Of a DNA stretch of 9,090 nucleotides, positions 1-7,021 are shown in pieces. The position numbers and the translations under genes are program-made. Origin of the DNA: JAYGED01 sp046582565 (GTDB lineage: Bacteria > Pseudomonadota > Alphaproteobacteria > JAAXGF01); the NCBI GenBank assembly GCA_046582565.1, contig JAYGED010000297.1:1-9090 (forward strand), read 5' to 3'. Position 1 is the first letter of the stretch. Each line of letters begins with the position of its first letter. The notes under the pieces were generated by a model. That model was given only the letters and a program-made list of their open reading frames with translations, was not told the origin of the DNA and made no database searches.

Positions 1-72
1 GCCAACCCCGACGACATCATCGCAGCCAGAAACCGTGGGTTCCAAGTGTTAGATTCAATCCACTAGCTGGTT

Positions 73-101
73 TTGACAAGACCCCCGCAGAGCGGCATCA
101 T
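73..101 (+). promoter_or_regulatory. Candidate sigma-70-type promoter for the DUF4214/RTX gene
   Basis: A perfect -35 hexamer TTGACA (73-78) is followed after 17 bases by CATCAT (96-101), which matches four of six positions of TATAAT. Transcription would start near 108, giving a leader of about 30 bases before the ATG at 140. This placement also argues against the GTG at 104 as the start codon. It rests on consensus matching by eye only. Confidence 0.42.
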
Positions 102-139
102 CCGTGTCATGGGTCAGCATCTGGATACGGGAGCATGCC

Positions 140-1084
140 ATGCCGACATTGAGTAGCGGGCAGACCGCCGCCCACGCGATCAACAACATGTACCTGACTA
201 TTCTCCGCCGGGCCGCGGATGCGTCGGGTCTTAGCTTCTGGGAAGCGCAGTTCAACGACGGAATATCCCTCGACGCAATCCGCGATTCGTTTGTCGCATA
301 TTCGGAAGCCTCCAGCCTGGTTGACCCCATCGTTCGTTTGTATGAGGTCGCCTTTGGCCGGCAAGTCGGTGATAGCGAATTGAATAGCGCGGTCACCTTG
401 CTAAGTGGCGGCACACCGATCGAAACAATTGCCCAAAGTCTTACCGGATCGCAGGAATTTATTGACCGGTTTGGCGCGACTACGGACCGCTCAGCCTTCG
501 TTGAGAACCTTTATGTGAATGGGCTCGGCCGCGCGTCGGACGCGCCCGGGAAGGCGTTTTGGCTGGGCTCCGGATTCACCGATGCGCAGCTGCTGCTGGG
601 GTTTTCGAACTCTGATGAGTCCATAGTGCGATTGGATGATTCAACGACGATCTTCCTGACGAATTTATCCGAGGGCGTTGCGGCGGACACATCGGCTTCC
701 CTGACAACCGTTTCTAGCGATCAGACTGCTTTCAGTTCGATCACTGTCATCGGCGGCGGAGCCAGCGATACCCTGACCACCGGCCTGGGCGACGATACGA
801 TCGACGGCCGCGCGGGCAACGACACCCTGACAGGCTCTGGCGGCAACGACACGTTCATTTTTATCGACGGCAGCGGTGACGACACGGTGACGGACTTCGT
901 TGCTGGAGCGGGCACCGATGACAAGCTCGACATTACGGCCTTCGGCTTCGCCACGTTCGCCGATGTGATCAGTGCCGCCAGCCAGACAGGCAGCGATACG
1001 CTGATCCAGCTCGATGCCGACGACAGCGTGACCTTGCTCGGCGTCAGCCTTGGCGACCTGGTGGCGTTTGATCTGCTGCTTTAA
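140..1084 (+). CDS. DUF4214 domain protein with C-terminal RTX (calcium-binding) repeats, probable type I secretion substrate
   Basis: The predicted protein has 314 residues. Residues about 15-160 contain three DUF4214-like units, each with a conserved aromatic/Leu core: LRRAADASGLSFWEAQF near 22, LYEVAFGRQVGDSE near 67, and LYVNGLGRASDAPGKAFW near 124. Residues about 205-241 carry nonapeptide-type RTX repeats (GLGDDTIDG, RAGNDTLTG, SGGNDTFIF), which in this family bind calcium after export. The tail ends in a hydrophobic segment (LLGVSLGDLVAFDLLL), as RTX proteins often do at their uncleaved C-terminal secretion signal. No N-terminal signal peptide is visible, which fits type I export. DUF4214 proteins are commonly surface or extracellular, but the molecular role is unknown. 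The ATG at 140 is preferred because GGGAG (129-133) sits six bases upstream; a GTG at 104 would add 12 residues. No ABC exporter genes lie nearby. The stop codon overlaps that of convergent serB. Confidence 0.82.
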   Translation: MPTLSSGQTAAHAINNMYLTILRRAADASGLSFWEAQFNDGISLDAIRDSFVAYSEASSLVDPIVRLYEVAFGRQVGDSELNSAVTLLSGGTPIETIAQSLTGSQEFIDRFGATTDRSAFVENLYVNGLGRASDAPGKAFWLGSGFTDAQLLLGFSNSDESIVRLDDSTTIFLTNLSEGVAADTSASLTTVSSDQTAFSSITVIGGGASDTLTTGLGDDTIDGRAGNDTLTGSGGNDTFIFIDGSGDDTVTDFVAGAGTDDKLDITAFGFATFADVISAASQTGSDTLIQLDADDSVTLLGVSLGDLVAFDLLL

Positions 1085-1971
1085 ACGCCGCTAAAATCGC
1101 GGGCATGATAGCCCTGGATGTACAACAGAGCGGTGAGGTCGCCGTGGTTGATGCGGGCGCGGGCCGCCTTTGCGGCAGCGGGCTTGGCCCGGTAGGCGAC
1201 GCCCATGCCGGCGGCTTGCAGCATGTCGATATCGTTGGCGCCGTCGCCCACCGACATGGTCTGTTCGCGGGTCATGCCGAGGTCGCTACAAAGCGCGTCG
1301 AGCCGGTTGCGCTTACCGGCGCGGTCGATGATCGGCGGGATCAGCTTGCCGGTGAGGTGATGGGCCGCTACCTCCAGGACGTTGGCGCTGTGGGAGTTAA
1401 ATCCCAACGCGGCGCTCACCCGCCCGGTGAAGCAGGTGAAACCGCCCGAGACCAGCGCCGTATGGGCGCCATGGGCGGTCATGGTGGCGATCAGGGCGCG
1501 GGCGCCGGGCATCACCGTGAGATTGTCATAGACTTGATCGAGGGCTGAAACCGAGAGGCCCGCCAGCATGGCGACGCGCATCGTCAGCGCCGCCGCGAAA
1601 TCAATTTCGCCGGCGATGGTGCGCGCGGTGATCGCCGCGACCCGCTCGCCGACCCCGGCAAGCGCCGCCAGCTCATCGACGAATTCATTGGCGATGACGG
1701 TCGATTCCATATCGGCGACCAACAGGGTCTTGCGCCGCTCATGGGCCGGTTGAACAATCATATCCACGGCGGCGCCGTTGAGCCGCTCACCCAGGCTCGC
1801 CTCGGCGTCGGCGATGTCGCCATGGGAAAAAGTTATATCGCAGGCTATGCGCGGCGCCAGCCGTGTAACCTGTCCGTCGTCCACGCCAAGGGCGTCCCGC
1901 GCCGCTTCGATCATGCTATCGTCGAGGTCGCGCGAGCAGGGGTTGGCGATAAGTGTCAGGACAGAGGTCAT
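1081..1971 (-). CDS. serB: Phosphoserine phosphatase SerB
   Basis: This 296-residue HAD-superfamily enzyme hydrolyses O-phosphoserine to serine, the last step of the phosphorylated serine pathway, in the cytoplasm. An N-terminal region of about 80 residues begins MTSVLTLIANP, as in other long SerB proteins. The HAD core follows. Motif I is VADMESTVI, with the nucleophile Asp87. The motif II serine is in SGGF (175-178), the motif III lysine is probably Lys220, and motif IV is GDGANDIDML (242-251). Motif I has Glu89 where the DxDxT consensus has the acid/base Asp. The start at 1971 was chosen because it gives the standard N-terminus; the 47 extra residues of the longer open frame are low-complexity and antisense to miaA. 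No clear ribosome binding site is seen upstream. The start codon overlaps that of divergent miaA, and the stop codon overlaps that of the RTX gene. Confidence 0.93.
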   Translation of the reverse strand: MTSVLTLIANPCSRDLDDSMIEAARDALGVDDGQVTRLAPRIACDITFSHGDIADAEASLGERLNGAAVDMIVQPAHERRKTLLVADMESTVIANEFVDELAALAGVGERVAAITARTIAGEIDFAAALTMRVAMLAGLSVSALDQVYDNLTVMPGARALIATMTAHGAHTALVSGGFTCFTGRVSAALGFNSHSANVLEVAAHHLTGKLIPPIIDRAGKRNRLDALCSDLGMTREQTMSVGDGANDIDMLQAAGMGVAYRAKPAAAKAARARINHGDLTALLYIQGYHARDFSGV

Positions 1972-2947
1972 GAGCGGAGGGTACGGAGTTCGCCGGGATA
2001 CGGCAAGCCGCGTCGTGGTGATCGTCGCCGGACCGACGGCGAGCGGCAAGTCGGCGCTGGCTCTGGCGCTTGCCGAGGCGTTCGACGGCGTGGTCATCAA
2101 TGCGGACAGCATGCAAGTCTATGATGCGCTTCGAATTTTGACCAACCGCCCGGATGCCGCCCTTGAGGCGCGCGTGCCGCATCGGCTCTATGGGGTGATC
2201 CCGGCGGATGAGGCCTGCTCGGCGGCACGCTGGCGGTCCCTGGCCCTGGTCGAGATCACGGCGGCCCATGAGGCCGGCTGCCTGCCCATCGTTACCGGCG
2301 GAACGGGCCTCTACATTCGCGCGCTGATCGAGGGGCTGGCCCCCATTCCCGATATTCCCGCCGCCGTGCGCCGTAGCACCCGAGAACGTCACGCCAGCCT
2401 GGGCGGCCCCGCGTTCCATGCCGAGCTGGCGGCGCTCGATCCGGAGATGGCCGAGCGCCTGGCGCCCGGCGACAGCCAGCGCATGATCCGCGCCTTCGAG
2501 GTCTTTGAGGCGACCGGCCGTTCCCTGGCCGCGTGGCAGCGCGTGGCCCCCACCGCCGCCGATGCTCTCGCCCCGCCGTTTCTCACCCTGACCCTGGCGC
2601 CGCCCCGGGCGCCGCTCTACGCCGCCTGCGATGGGCGATTCGCGGCGATGATCGAGGCCGGCGCGTTGGCCGAGGTGAGTGACTTGGCGGCTCTCGATCT
2701 CGACCCCGGGCTGCCGGTCATGAAGGCCCTGGGCGTGCCGGAGTTGCGCCGTCATCTCGCCGCAGAGCTGAGCCTTGAGCAGGCGATTGCTGCGGCGCAA
2801 CAGGCGACGCGGAACTACGCCAAGCGCCAGGCCACCTGGTTGCGTCATCAATTGCCCGGGGCCGTGGTTTACGAGGCGCAATATTCCGAGGATTTAAAAC
2901 AAGCCGCTATCGAGGAAATCCGCCGGTTTCTATTGACCGAACATTAG
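1970..2947 (+). CDS. miaA: tRNA dimethylallyltransferase MiaA
   Basis: MiaA transfers a dimethylallyl group to N6 of A37 in tRNAs that read U-initial codons, the first step toward ms2i6A. The protein has 325 residues, close to the family norm. The P-loop GPTASGKS is at 21-28, followed by INADSMQVYDALRILTNRP (43-61), the conserved TGGTGLYIRAL (109-119), the DSQRMIRAFEVFEATG segment (168-183) and the C-terminal TRNYAKRQATWLR (280-292). All are family hallmarks. The ATG at 1970 has AGGA (1958-1961) eight bases upstream. The longer open frame reaching back to 1778 lies inside antisense serB and adds no family sequence. The start codon shares a CATG with serB. The gene ends about 115 bases before ilvB on the same strand, so some read-through into the ilv genes is possible. 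Confidence 0.95.
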   Translation: MSGGYGVRRDTASRVVVIVAGPTASGKSALALALAEAFDGVVINADSMQVYDALRILTNRPDAALEARVPHRLYGVIPADEACSAARWRSLALVEITAAHEAGCLPIVTGGTGLYIRALIEGLAPIPDIPAAVRRSTRERHASLGGPAFHAELAALDPEMAERLAPGDSQRMIRAFEVFEATGRSLAAWQRVAPTAADALAPPFLTLTLAPPRAPLYAACDGRFAAMIEAGALAEVSDLAALDLDPGLPVMKALGVPELRRHLAAELSLEQAIAAAQQATRNYAKRQATWLRHQLPGAVVYEAQYSEDLKQAAIEEIRRFLLTEH

Positions 2948-2961
2948 CCAACCACTAGTTT
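2933..2961 (+). promoter_or_regulatory. Candidate promoter for ilvBNC, overlapping the 3' end of miaA
   Basis: TTGACC (2933-2938, five of six -35 positions) is spaced 17 bases from TAGTTT (2956-2961), which keeps the three most conserved -10 positions (T1, A2, T6). The start of transcription would fall near 2968, leaving a leader of about 95 bases before the ilvB GTG. The -35 element lies within the last codons of miaA. The call rests on consensus matching only. Confidence 0.35.
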
Positions 2962-2970
2962 GCGGGGCTT

Positions 2971-3035
2971 TCGCGGACGCCTCTTTTGAGGCGCTCGCGA
3001 GGACTCGCGCCCGAAGCGGGAGCGAGTATCGTTTT
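2971..3035 (+). promoter_or_regulatory. ilvB leader with overlapping hairpins; possible attenuator
   Basis: Three inverted repeats lie between the predicted transcription start and the ilvB ribosome binding site. Hairpin A pairs 2972-2983 with 2988-2999 around a TTTT loop; it has one G-U pair and one mismatch. An intermediate repeat, CGCGAG (2996-3001) and CTCGCG (3004-3009), overlaps both neighbours. Hairpin C pairs CTCGC+CCCG (3004-3013) with CGGG+GCGAG (3017-3026), then TATCGTTTT follows. Hairpin C therefore resembles a weak intrinsic terminator placed before the AAGGAA at 3051. No leader peptide rich in Ile, Val or Leu codons is visible, so classic ribosome-stalling attenuation is not directly supported. 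Hairpin A could alternatively serve as the miaA 3' end. Confidence 0.35.
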
Positions 3036-3063
3036 AATGCAGCGCAACAGAAGGAACCGCATT

Positions 3064-4815
3064 GTGGCCGCGAAGGAAATGACAGGCGCCGAAATATTAC
3101 TGAAAGCTTTGGTCGACCAAGGCGTCGACATCGTATTTGGTTATCCCGGCGGCGCTGTACTTCCGATCTATGACGCGATCTACAAGCAGAATGAGTTGCG
3201 TCATGTTTTGGTTCGCCATGAACAGGCTGCGGTTCACGCGGCCGAAGGCTATGCGCGTTCGACCGGCAAGGTCGGCGTTGTTCTGGTGACCTCGGGTCCC
3301 GGCGCCACCAACTGCGTTACCGGCCTGACCGACGCCATGATGGACAGCATTCCGATTGTCTGCCTGACCGGCCAGGTGCCGACCCACTTAATCGGCAACG
3401 ATGCATTCCAGGAAGCCGACACCATCGGCATCACCCGGCCCTGCACCAAGCACAGCTATCTGGTGCGGCATGTCGAAGACCTGGGCCGTTCGGTTCATGA
3501 GGCTTTCTACGTGGCGCGCACCGGCCGCCCGGGGCCGGTCGTTGTCGATCTGCCCAAGGACGTGGTTCTCGCCAGCTGCGCCTATCAAAGCAACGGCCAT
3601 ATCCGCCATCCGTCCTACAATCCCCAGGTCAAGGCCGACCCGGCGCGGATCGAAGAGGCCGTCGCTCTACTGGCTACCGCCAAGCGGCCCTTGATCTATG
3701 CCGGCGGCGGGGTGATCAACGCCGGCGTCGCGGCCTCCCAGCTGTTGACCAATTTCGCCCGCTTGACGGGCTCACCGGTGACCCTGACCCTGATGGCACT
3801 CGGCGCCTACCCGGCATCCGACAAGCAGTTCCTCGGCATGCTGGGCATGCACGGCACCTATGAAGCCAACATGGCGATGGCTGAATGCGACGTGATGGTC
3901 GCCGTCGGCGCGCGCTTCGACGACCGCATAACCGGCCGTCTCGACGCCTTTTCCCAGGGCTCGAAAAAGATTCATATCGATATCGATCCCTCATCGATAA
4001 ACAAGAATGTGATGATCGATATCCCCGTGGTCGGCGATGTCGGCTATGTGCTCGAGGACTTGACCAAGCTGTGGAAGGCCAAGGTTCACGGGCGCGACGC
4101 TAAGCTGCTCGATCCCTGGTGGAAGCAGATAGCCAAATGGCGCAAGAAGGACAGCCTAGCCTATAGCAATTCAAAGTCGATCATCAAGCCCCAGTACGCC
4201 CTGGAGCGACTCCAGGCGGCGACCAAGGGTCGGGAAACTTACTACACCACCGAAGTCGGCCAGCATCAGATGTGGGCGGCCCAGCATCTCAAGTTCGAGA
4301 AGCCCCATCATTGGATGACTTCGGGCGGACTCGGCACCATGGGTTATGGCTTGCCGGCGGCAATGGGCGTGCAAATGGCCCATCCCGACGCCCTGGTCAT
4401 CGACATCGCCGGCGAGGCTTCGATCCTAATGAACATTCAGGAGATGTCGACCCTTGCCCAGCACCGGCTGCCGGTTAAGGTGGTCATCCTGAACAACCAC
4501 TACATGGGCATGGTGCGCCAGTGGCAGGAGTTCTTCCACGGCGGCCGTTACGCCGAGAGCTATATGGACTCGCTGCCTGACTTTGTGATGCTCGCCGAAT
4601 CCTTCGGCGCCGTCGGTATGCGCGCGACCAAGCCTGATGAACTCGACAGCCTGTTTGCCGAGATGATCGCTTCCGACAAGGCGGTGATCGCCGATATTAT
4701 CGTCGACCCCGAAGAGAATGTTTACCCCATGATCCCCTCGGGAGCGGCTCATTACGAAATGAAGCTCGGCCCCGACGATGAGGATAAGTCCACGAAAACC
4801 ATGGTGACGTTATGA
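3064..4815 (+). CDS. ilvB: Acetohydroxyacid synthase (acetolactate synthase) large, catalytic subunit
   Basis: This ThDP-, FAD- and Mg-dependent enzyme condenses pyruvate with pyruvate or 2-oxobutyrate, the first common step of valine, leucine and isoleucine synthesis. The 583-residue protein is of standard length. The N-terminal ThDP domain carries the catalytic glutamate in RHEQAAVHAAEG (Glu53) and the SGPGATN stretch (77-83). The central domain has GARFDDRITGRLDAF (282-296). The C-terminal ThDP domain has GLGTMGYGLPAAMG (422-435), AGEASILMN (449-457) and ILNNHYMGMVRQWQ (475-488). The metal-binding motif reads GEA where GDG or GDA is usual. The GTG at 3064 is preferred because AAGGAA (3051-3056) lies seven bases upstream and the product then begins like relatives; an in-frame ATG at 3037 sits in the T-rich tract of the leader. 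ilvN follows with a four-base ATGA overlap. Confidence 0.96.
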   Translation: MAAKEMTGAEILLKALVDQGVDIVFGYPGGAVLPIYDAIYKQNELRHVLVRHEQAAVHAAEGYARSTGKVGVVLVTSGPGATNCVTGLTDAMMDSIPIVCLTGQVPTHLIGNDAFQEADTIGITRPCTKHSYLVRHVEDLGRSVHEAFYVARTGRPGPVVVDLPKDVVLASCAYQSNGHIRHPSYNPQVKADPARIEEAVALLATAKRPLIYAGGGVINAGVAASQLLTNFARLTGSPVTLTLMALGAYPASDKQFLGMLGMHGTYEANMAMAECDVMVAVGARFDDRITGRLDAFSQGSKKIHIDIDPSSINKNVMIDIPVVGDVGYVLEDLTKLWKAKVHGRDAKLLDPWWKQIAKWRKKDSLAYSNSKSIIKPQYALERLQAATKGRETYYTTEVGQHQMWAAQHLKFEKPHHWMTSGGLGTMGYGLPAAMGVQMAHPDALVIDIAGEASILMNIQEMSTLAQHRLPVKVVILNNHYMGMVRQWQEFFHGGRYAESYMDSLPDFVMLAESFGAVGMRATKPDELDSLFAEMIASDKAVIADIIVDPEENVYPMIPSGAAHYEMKLGPDDEDKSTKTMVTL

Positions 4816-5366
4816 GCGGCGCGAAGGAAAAAGGCAGCGTCTACGATACCGGCGCGGGCGTCGAGGTGAGAGAGGAAAGCCATACCATCGGTGTTCTGGT
4901 CGACAACGAGGCCGGTGTTTTGGCCCGTGTCATCGGCCTGTTTGCGGGGCGCGGCTACAACATCGACAGCCTGACCGTCGCCGAGGTTTCTCCCAAGACG
5001 CACCAATCGCGGATCACCGTTGTGACCAGGGGAACACCGGCGGTCATTGCGCAGATCAAGGCGCAGCTCGACCGCCTGGTGCCGGTCCATAAGGTCACCG
5101 ACCTGACCGTCGAAGGCCCCCATGTGGAGCGCGAGCTCATGCTGATCAAAGTGGTCGGTAAGGGTGATAAGCGGGTCGAAGCCTTGCGCGTCGCCGATAT
5201 TTTCCGTGCCCGCGCGGTGGACAGCACAAATGAATCATTCGTTTTCGAGGTGACGGGAAACTCTGAAAAGCTCAATGCCTTCGTCAATCTGATGGCGCCC
5301 TTGGGCCTGACCGACATATCCCGCACCGGCGTTGTTGCCATTTCGCGCGGCAGCGAAACATTCTGA
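4812..5366 (+). CDS. ilvN: Acetohydroxyacid synthase small, regulatory subunit
   Basis: The regulatory subunit activates the catalytic subunit and, in this family, confers feedback inhibition by valine. The protein has 184 residues. An ACT domain spans about 24-98, starting HTIGVLVDNEAGVLARV with the conserved GRGYNIDSLTV (46-56). The C-terminal AHAS small-subunit domain spans about 108-180 (ELMLIKVVGKGDKRVEAL near 108, then DISRTGVVAISRG). An N-terminal extension of about 20 residues, before the ACT domain, is charged and unconserved in appearance. The start codon overlaps the ilvB stop (ATGA at 4812-4815) and there is only a weak purine-rich site upstream, so translation is probably coupled to ilvB. 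The symbol ilvH would be equally acceptable. Confidence 0.95.
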   Translation: MSGAKEKGSVYDTGAGVEVREESHTIGVLVDNEAGVLARVIGLFAGRGYNIDSLTVAEVSPKTHQSRITVVTRGTPAVIAQIKAQLDRLVPVHKVTDLTVEGPHVERELMLIKVVGKGDKRVEALRVADIFRARAVDSTNESFVFEVTGNSEKLNAFVNLMAPLGLTDISRTGVVAISRGSETF

Positions 5367-5401
5367 GACCTTTTAGGTAAGTAAAAACAAGGCCAGAAAA
5401 C

Positions 5402-5407
5402 AAGGAG
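5402..5407 (+). promoter_or_regulatory. Strong ribosome binding site of ilvC
   Basis: AAGGAG lies eight bases before the ilvC ATG in the 49-base gap after ilvN, so ilvC has its own translation signal rather than being coupled to ilvN. The rest of the gap is A-rich and shows no terminator hairpin, which fits co-transcription of the three genes. Confidence 0.7.
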
Positions 5408-5415
5408 TTACTATC

Positions 5416-6435
5416 ATGCGCGTCTATTATGATCGCGATGCCGATCTGAATTTGATCAAGGGCAAAAAAGTGGTCATCGTCGGCTACGGCAGCCAGGGTC
5501 ACGCTCATGCCATGAACCTGCGCGACAGCGGGGTCAACGATGTGGTCGTGGCGTTGCGTAAAGGATCCGCCAGCAAGCCCAAAGCCGAAGGCGCGGGCTT
5601 CACGGTGATGACGCCGGACGAGGCTGCCAAATGGGCCGATGTGGTCATGGTGCTGGCGCCCGATGAATTGCAGAGCGCACTGTATCAGGCCGACCTTCTC
5701 GACAATCTCAATGAGGGCGCGGCGATTGCCTTCGCGCACGGCCTTGCGATTCATTTCAAACTGATCACGCCGCGCCCCGATCTTGATGTCTTCATGGTCG
5801 CGCCGAAGGGGCCGGGCCATACGGTTCGCGCTGAATATGCGCGCGGCGCCGGGGTGCCCTGTCTGCTCGCGGTCAACCAGGACGCCACCGGCAGCGCCCA
5901 CGAAATCGGACTGGCCTATGCAGCGGCTATCGGTGGCGGCCGCGCCGGGATCATCGAGACGACCTTTCAGGAAGAATGCGAGACCGACCTGTTCGGCGAG
6001 CAGGTGGTGCTCTGCGGCGGGCTGACGTCGCTCATCCAGATGGGTTTTGAGACCCTGGTCGAAGCCGGCTATGCGCCGGAGATGGCCTATTTCGAATGCG
6101 TCCATGAGGTCAAATTGATCGTCGACCTGATCTATGAGGGCGGCATCGCCAACATGCGCTATTCGGTGTCGAACACGGCGGAATACGGCGATTACACCAG
6201 CGGTCCCCGGATTATAGACGAGTCCACCCGGGCCAAGATGAAGGCCGTCCTGGAAGACATCCAGTCGGGACGCTTCACCCGCGATTGGGTGCTTGAGAAC
6301 AACGCCAATCAGGCGAGCTTCAAAGCCATGCGCCGGCGCGCCGCCGGGCATGAGCTGGAGGCCGTCGGCGAGAAGCTCCGCGCCATGATGCCCTGGATCG
6401 CCGAAGGCCGCCTGGTCGACAAGGCTAAGAACTAG
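5416..6435 (+). CDS. ilvC: Ketol-acid reductoisomerase (NADP+), class I
   Basis: This enzyme converts 2-acetolactate or 2-aceto-2-hydroxybutyrate to the dihydroxy acids by Mg-dependent alkyl migration and NADPH reduction, the step after AHAS. At 339 residues it is a short class I enzyme. The Rossmann motif GYGSQG is at 23-28. Arg48, Ser51 and Ser53 after the second strand fit NADPH preference. His108 sits in FAHG. The metal ligands are recognisable: Asp191 and Glu195 in DLFGEQ, and Glu227 and Glu231 in ECVHE. The substrate-binding serine is Ser252 in YSVSNTAEYGDY. No key residue is missing. The gene ends the ilvBNC cluster and faces the convergent cyclase remnant 40 bases away. Confidence 0.97.
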   Translation: MRVYYDRDADLNLIKGKKVVIVGYGSQGHAHAMNLRDSGVNDVVVALRKGSASKPKAEGAGFTVMTPDEAAKWADVVMVLAPDELQSALYQADLLDNLNEGAAIAFAHGLAIHFKLITPRPDLDVFMVAPKGPGHTVRAEYARGAGVPCLLAVNQDATGSAHEIGLAYAAAIGGGRAGIIETTFQEECETDLFGEQVVLCGGLTSLIQMGFETLVEAGYAPEMAYFECVHEVKLIVDLIYEGGIANMRYSVSNTAEYGDYTSGPRIIDESTRAKMKAVLEDIQSGRFTRDWVLENNANQASFKAMRRRAAGHELEAVGEKLRAMMPWIAEGRLVDKAKN

Positions 6436-6438
6436 ACT

Positions 6439-6456
6439 GCGGTTCGGTCCGCTTTA
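6439..6456 (+). terminator. Weak candidate terminator after ilvC
   Basis: GCGG (6439-6442) and CCGC (6449-6452) can pair around a six-base loop, followed by TTTA. The stem is only four base pairs and the T tract is short, so this is a marginal intrinsic terminator in the 40-base gap between convergent genes. Nothing stronger is visible there. Confidence 0.22.
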
Positions 6457-6475
6457 GGAATCGCTCCGGGTCTGC

Positions 6476-7021
6476 TCAGTTCTTCAGCTGAGAAAGTACA
6501 TCCTCGATGGCCCGGATCGCGTCCGCCTTGTCGCCTTTATTCAAGTCGACCGAAATCCGAACGCCGTCCTGTTCCGTGTGGATAATTCTTCCCTGCTCCG
6601 CCAAGTCGTTGTAGAGGCCGACAACGCTGTATGTCCGAATTGGCTTGGCGAAGCCCTTGACGGTCACGGTGTCGCCCTCTTCGGCGAACACTTCGTCCTT
6701 GACCAGCGAATGGGTCTCATGGGCCATCAGGATGCCGCCGATCTCTGCGAGATCCTCGAGCCGGGCGGCGAGGTTCACCTGGTTGCCGATAATCGTGTAG
6801 TCCATGCGGTCCTCGCTGCCGAAGTTGCCGACGGTGCAGAACCCCGTGTTAATGCCGATGCGCACTTCGAACGGCCGCTCCAATCCCATCTCCAGCCATT
6901 CGGACTTGAGTTCCCGCAGGCGCCGTTGCATGGCGATGGCCATGTTCACGCAAGCTTTCGCATCCTCCTTGACACCCAGGCTTTCCGGATCGCCGAAGAA
7001 GGCGATGATGGAATCGCCGAC
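6476..7021 (-). pseudogene. C-terminal fragment of the broken cyclase: second half of the catalytic domain
   Basis: In frame with the central fragment and directly after its TAA, this stretch continues the cyclase fold: VGDSIIAFFGDPES with the second metal-binding Asp, then RIGINTG, and DYTIIGNQVNLAARLE, whose Asn and Arg are the transition-state residues of class III cyclases. The domain closes with VKGFAKPIRTYSVVGLY and a short acidic tail. The catalytic residues are all preserved downstream of the stop. The first available start codon is the GTG at 6949, which would leave out the GD segment, so an independent active enzyme is unlikely. Confidence 0.65.

Noticed and set aside
30..65. Stretch with GTGG...CCAC pairing and GATTCAATCC, resembling the 3' end of a tRNA
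   Set aside because: The T-arm spacing is wrong, there is no acceptor stem partner or CCA end, and the rest of a tRNA cannot be laid out.
1..66. Open frame from the left edge ending at TAG 64-66, possibly the tail of an upstream gene
   Set aside because: Only 21 codons are visible, all three forward frames are open for similar lengths, and no family motif is recognisable.
1916..2881. 321-residue open frame antisense to miaA
   Set aside because: miaA is unmistakable on the other strand; the antisense product is Arg/Gly/His-rich, without a domain, as expected for a shadow frame in GC-rich DNA.
2968..3036. Leader peptide for ilv attenuation
   Set aside because: No ATG or GTG start and no run of Ile, Val or Leu codons occurs in this stretch.
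2986..3063. Longer ilvB start at TTG 2986 or ATG 3037
   Set aside because: The added residues are basic and unlike AHAS N-termini, they fall in the hairpin region, and the GTG at 3064 has a well-placed AAGGAA.
5284..6351. 355-residue open frame antisense to ilvC
   Set aside because: ilvC is complete with all catalytic residues; the antisense frame has no recognisable domain and runs into ilvN.
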